Assembly: GCF_017086445.1 (NCBI RefSeq)
Contig: NZ_CP070968.1
Location: 1,860,001-1,924,000, forward strand
Reading direction: 5' to 3'
Origin: Brevundimonas fontaquae
GTDB taxonomy: Bacteria > Pseudomonadota > Alphaproteobacteria > Caulobacterales > Caulobacteraceae
DNA length: 64,000 bases
Position 1 is the stretch's first letter; every line of letters starts with the position of its first letter. Made by a program: the position numbers and the translations under genes. Of the stretch, positions 61,209 through 64,000 are shown piece by piece. A model generated the notes under the pieces. That model searched no databases. It saw nothing but the letters and a program-made list of their open reading frames with translations, and was not told the DNA's origin.

Positions 61209-63212
61209 ATGAACGCTGATCAACTCATTCCGCTAATCTTCGGGCGCCTCACGCTTGAGGCTCTGCCGTTGCACGAGCCGATACTGGTCGTGACCATGTC
61301 GGTCGTGCTGCTGGGCGGTCTCGCCCTGTTCGGCGCCCTGACCTATTTCAAGCTATGGGGCTATCTCTGGAAGGAATGGTTCACCACGGTGGACCACAAG
61401 AAGATCGGGATCATGTACATGATCCTGGGTCTGATCATGTTCGTGCGCGGCTTCGCCGACGCCATCATGATGCGCCTGCAACAGGCGATGGCCTTCGGCG
61501 GGTCCGAAGGTTATCTGAACGCGCACCACTATGATCAGATCTTCACCGCCCACGGCGTGATCATGATCTTCTTCGTGGCCATGCCGCTGGTGACGGGCAT
61601 CATGAACTATGTCGTGCCGCTGCAGATCGGCGCGCGCGATGTCTCCTTCCCCTTCCTGAACAACTTCAGCTTCTGGATGACCACGGCCGGCGCCATCATC
61701 GTCATGGCCTCGCTGTTTGTGGGCGAGTTCGCACGCACAGGCTGGCTAGCCTATCCGCCGCTGTCGGGTATCGGCTACAGCCCCGGCGTCGGGGTCGACT
61801 ACTACATTTGGGCGTTGCAGATCGCGGGGGTCGGGACAACGCTGTCCGGCATCAACCTGATCGCGACGATCGTGAAGATGCGCGCGCCCGGCATGGGCAT
61901 GATGAAGATGCCGGTCTTCACCTGGACCTCGCTGTGCACCAACGTGCTGATCGTGGCGTCCTTCCCGGTCCTGACCGCCGTCCTGGCCCTACTGACGCTG
62001 GACCGTTACGTCGGCACCAACTTCTTCACGAACGACTTCGGCGGCAACCCGATGATGTACGTGAACCTGATCTGGATCTGGGGGCACCCGGAAGTCTACA
62101 TCCTGATCCTGCCGCTGTTCGGCGTCTTCTCGGAGATCGCCTCGACCTTTTCGGGCAAGAAGCTGTTCGGCTATACCTCCATGGTCTACGCCACGGTCGT
62201 CATCACGATCCTGTCCTACCTGGTCTGGCTGCACCACTTCTTCACCATGGGCTCGGGCGCCTCGGTGAACAGCTTCTTCGGCATCACGACGATGATCATC
62301 TCGATCCCGACGGGCGCGAAGATCTTCAACTGGCTGTTCACGATGTACCGCGGGCGCATCCGGTTCGAGCTGCCGATGATGTGGTTGGTCGCCTTCATGC
62401 TGACCTTCGTGATCGGCGGGATGACGGGTGTGCTGCTGGCGGTGCCGCCGGCCGACTTCGTGCTGCACAACTCGCTGTTCCTGATTGCCCACTTCCACAA
62501 CGTCATCATCGGCGGCGTGCTGTTCGGCCTGTTCGCGGCGATCAACTTCTGGTGGCCCAAGGCGTTCGGCTTCAAGCTGGACAAGAAGTGGGGCCTGATC
62601 AGCTTCTGGTGCTGGGTGCCCGGCTTCTGGCTGGCCTTCCTGCCGCTGTATGTGCTGGGCCTGATGGGCGTGACGCGCCGGATGCGGGTGTTTGACGATC
62701 CCTCGCTGCAAATCTGGTTCGTCATCGCGGCCATCGGCGCCGGCGTCATCGCCCTAGGCATCGCGGCCATGTTCATCCAGTTCGCCGTGTCGATCATCAA
62801 CCGCGACAAGCTGCGCGACACCACGGGGGACCCGTGGGGCGGCCGCACGCTGGAGTGGGCGACCTCGTCGCCGCCGCCGGCCTACAACTTCGCCGCCACG
62901 CCCTACGTCCATGACGCCGACGCCTGGTGGGACATGAAGAAGCAGGGCTATCAGCGTCCGCTGAGCGGGTACAAGGCGATCCACATGCCCTCGAACACCG
63001 GGGCGGGGATCATCATCTCGGGCCTGTGCCTGGTGATGGGGCTGGCCTTGATCTGGTACATCTGGTGGCTGGCCGCCATCAGTTTCATCGGGGTGTTGGC
63101 CGTCTCGATCGGCCATACCTTCAACTACAAGCGTGACTACTACATCCCCGAGGATGAGGTCCGCGCGACAGAAGAGGCGCGCACCCGCGCCCTGGCCGGA
63201 ACGGAGGCCTGA
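61209..63212 (+). CDS. cyoB: Cytochrome bo ubiquinol oxidase subunit I
   Basis: A 667-aa haem-copper oxidase core with 15 predicted helices, close to the E. coli length of 663. [38 protein letters not shown] (low-spin haem His), [14 protein letters not shown] (Cu-B His and cross-linked Tyr), [10 protein letters not shown] (His pair) and [15 protein letters not shown] (haem His ligands) are intact. It reduces oxygen to water and pumps protons. 13 nt after cyoA and 2 nt before cyoC. Confidence 0.97.
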   Translation: MNADQLIPLIFGRLTLEALPLHEPILVVTMSVVLLGGLALFGALTYFKLWGYLWKEWFTTVDHKKIGIMYMILGLIMFVRGFADAIMMRLQQAMAFGGSEGYLNAHHYDQIFTAHGVIMIFFVAMPLVTGIMNYVVPLQIGARDVSFPFLNNFSFWMTTAGAIIVMASLFVGEFARTGWLAYPPLSGIGYSPGVGVDYYIWALQIAGVGTTLSGINLIATIVKMRAPGMGMMKMPVFTWTSLCTNVLIVASFPVLTAVLALLTLDRYVGTNFFTNDFGGNPMMYVNLIWIWGHPEVYILILPLFGVFSEIASTFSGKKLFGYTSMVYATVVITILSYLVWLHHFFTMGSGASVNSFFGITTMIISIPTGAKIFNWLFTMYRGRIRFELPMMWLVAFMLTFVIGGMTGVLLAVPPADFVLHNSLFLIAHFHNVIIGGVLFGLFAAINFWWPKAFGFKLDKKWGLISFWCWVPGFWLAFLPLYVLGLMGVTRRMRVFDDPSLQIWFVIAAIGAGVIALGIAAMFIQFAVSIINRDKLRDTTGDPWGGRTLEWATSSPPPAYNFAATPYVHDADAWWDMKKQGYQRPLSGYKAIHMPSNTGAGIIISGLCLVMGLALIWYIWWLAAISFIGVLAVSIGHTFNYKRDYYIPEDEVRATEEARTRALAGTEA

Positions 63213-63214
63213 TC

Positions 63215-63838
63215 ATGAGCGCGACTGCGACCGAGATCGACCGGACCGTCTTCCACCTGGAAGAGGAGCCGCATCACGAGGAAGGCTCCAGCACCATGCT
63301 GGGCTTCTGGCTCTATCTGATGAGCGACTGCCTCATCTTTGCGATGCTGTTCGCCGTGTTCGGCGTGCTGGGCGGCAACTACGCCGCCGGGCCGGGGCCC
63401 AAGGAGCTGTTCGATCTAGAGCTGGTGGCGGTCAACACCGCCATGCTGCTGTTCTCGTCGATCACCTATGGCTTCGCCATGCTGGCGATGGATCGGAACA
63501 ACCAGCGTCAGACGCTCGTTTGGCTGGCGATCACCGGCCTGTTCGGCCTCGCGTTCTTGGGGATCGAACTCTACGAGTTCGCGCACCTGATCCATGAGGG
63601 CGCGACGCCCCAACGCAGCGCCTTCCTGTCGGCCTTCTTCACCCTGGTGGGAACCCACGGCCTGCACGTCACCTTCGGCATCATCTGGCTGGTGACGCTG
63701 ATGGTTCAGGTCAGCATGAAGGGCCTGATCCCCGCCAACAAACGCCGCCTGATGTGCCTGTCGATGTTCTGGCACTTCCTGGACGTCATCTGGATCGGCG
63801 TCTTCACCTTCGTCTATCTGCTGGGCATGCTGCGATGA
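63215..63838 (+). CDS. cyoC: Cytochrome bo ubiquinol oxidase subunit III
   Basis: A 207-aa subunit with five helices: [88 protein letters not shown] and [22 protein letters not shown]. These are the standard COX3-type segments of CyoC. Stop overlaps the cyoD start (ATGA). Confidence 0.96.
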   Translation: MSATATEIDRTVFHLEEEPHHEEGSSTMLGFWLYLMSDCLIFAMLFAVFGVLGGNYAAGPGPKELFDLELVAVNTAMLLFSSITYGFAMLAMDRNNQRQTLVWLAITGLFGLAFLGIELYEFAHLIHEGATPQRSAFLSAFFTLVGTHGLHVTFGIIWLVTLMVQVSMKGLIPANKRRLMCLSMFWHFLDVIWIGVFTFVYLLGMLR

Positions 63839-64000
63839 GCGCCGACATGAACGACCATTCGCCGGAGTCTCACGAGACCGACCACCTGGGTCACGAGGGG
63901 CACAATCACGGCTCCTTCAAGAGCTATATGATCGGCTTCGTGCTGTCGGTGATCCTGACGGCCATCCCGTTCGCCCTGGTCATGACCGGCGTTCTGCCGA
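63835..64000 (+). CDS. cyoD: Cytochrome bo ubiquinol oxidase subunit IV (partial, runs off window)
   Basis: The visible 55 residues have a His-rich polar N-terminus ([17 protein letters not shown]), then [24 protein letters not shown], the first helix of CyoD. It starts in the ATGA overlap with cyoC. The window ends inside the gene. Confidence 0.93.
   Translation, partial: MSADMNDHSPESHETDHLGHEGHNHGSFKSYMIGFVLSVILTAIPFALVMTGVLP

Noticed and set aside
1..64000. CRISPR arrays, rRNA genes, prophage or conjugation modules
   Set aside because: No regularly spaced repeats, rRNA-like stretches, or phage/transfer proteins were seen on either strand.

Overview
The window looks like chromosomal DNA of a Caulobacterales alphaproteobacterium, most probably Brevundimonas. 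The GC content is high, genes are tightly packed with many ATGA/TGATG stop-start overlaps, and the carotenoid genes (crtW, crtY, crtI, crtB, crtE, type-2 idi, crtZ and a crtG-like hydroxylase) match what is known of the Brevundimonas set in content and order. The genus call rests on recalled family knowledge; no search was run.

Layout. 1-5.8 kb: the tail of an MFS transporter, then a minus-strand surface-polysaccharide operon (polyprenyl-phosphate sugar transferase, Wzx-like flippase, two GT2 glycosyltransferases). 5.95-6.9 kb: tRNA-Ser(GCU) and a decayed stretch with a cut-off PIG-L deacetylase. 6.9-10.2 kb: mfd. 10.4-14.1 kb: a three-gene redox operon whose first protein fuses an alpha/beta hydrolase to a gluconate-2-dehydrogenase-subunit-3-like domain, followed by a GMC oxidoreductase and an SDR. 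14.1-17.9 kb: a minus-strand SDR / GH15 / SDR cassette.

18.1-47.2 kb is one large rhamnogalacturonan-I (pectin backbone) utilisation island. It holds a PL11 endo-lyase, a PL26-type exo-lyase, a GH35 beta-galactosidase, a CE12-like acetylesterase, other esterases, a TonB receptor, a GPH-family sugar symporter and a cytoplasmic GH105 unsaturated uronyl hydrolase. The uronate half is handled by KduI, KduD and KdgK. L-rhamnose is handled by a mutarotase and the non-phosphorylated diketo-hydrolase route: rhamnose dehydrogenase, lactonase, rhamnonate dehydratase, KDR dehydrogenase, FAH-family hydrolase. An FMN L-lactate dehydrogenase would consume the L-lactate formed. An IclR regulator sits in the middle, and several promoters carry inverted repeats. 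No alpha-rhamnosidase or galacturonidase is seen, which fits a scheme in which the disaccharide deltaGalA-Rha is the imported unit.

47.75-48.6 kb: an 840-bp IS5/IS427-type insertion sequence with a dead transposase, flanked by CTAG duplications and lying exactly at the crtW stop codon. 48.6-58.3 kb: the carotenoid cluster (predicted end products hydroxylated and ketolated beta-carotene derivatives such as 2-hydroxylated astaxanthins), with an ABC exporter pair translationally linked to crtE. 58.4-64 kb: an MHS-type MFS transporter and a cyoABCD ubiquinol oxidase operon that runs off the window end.

Most other long reading frames are high-GC antisense shadows and were left out.
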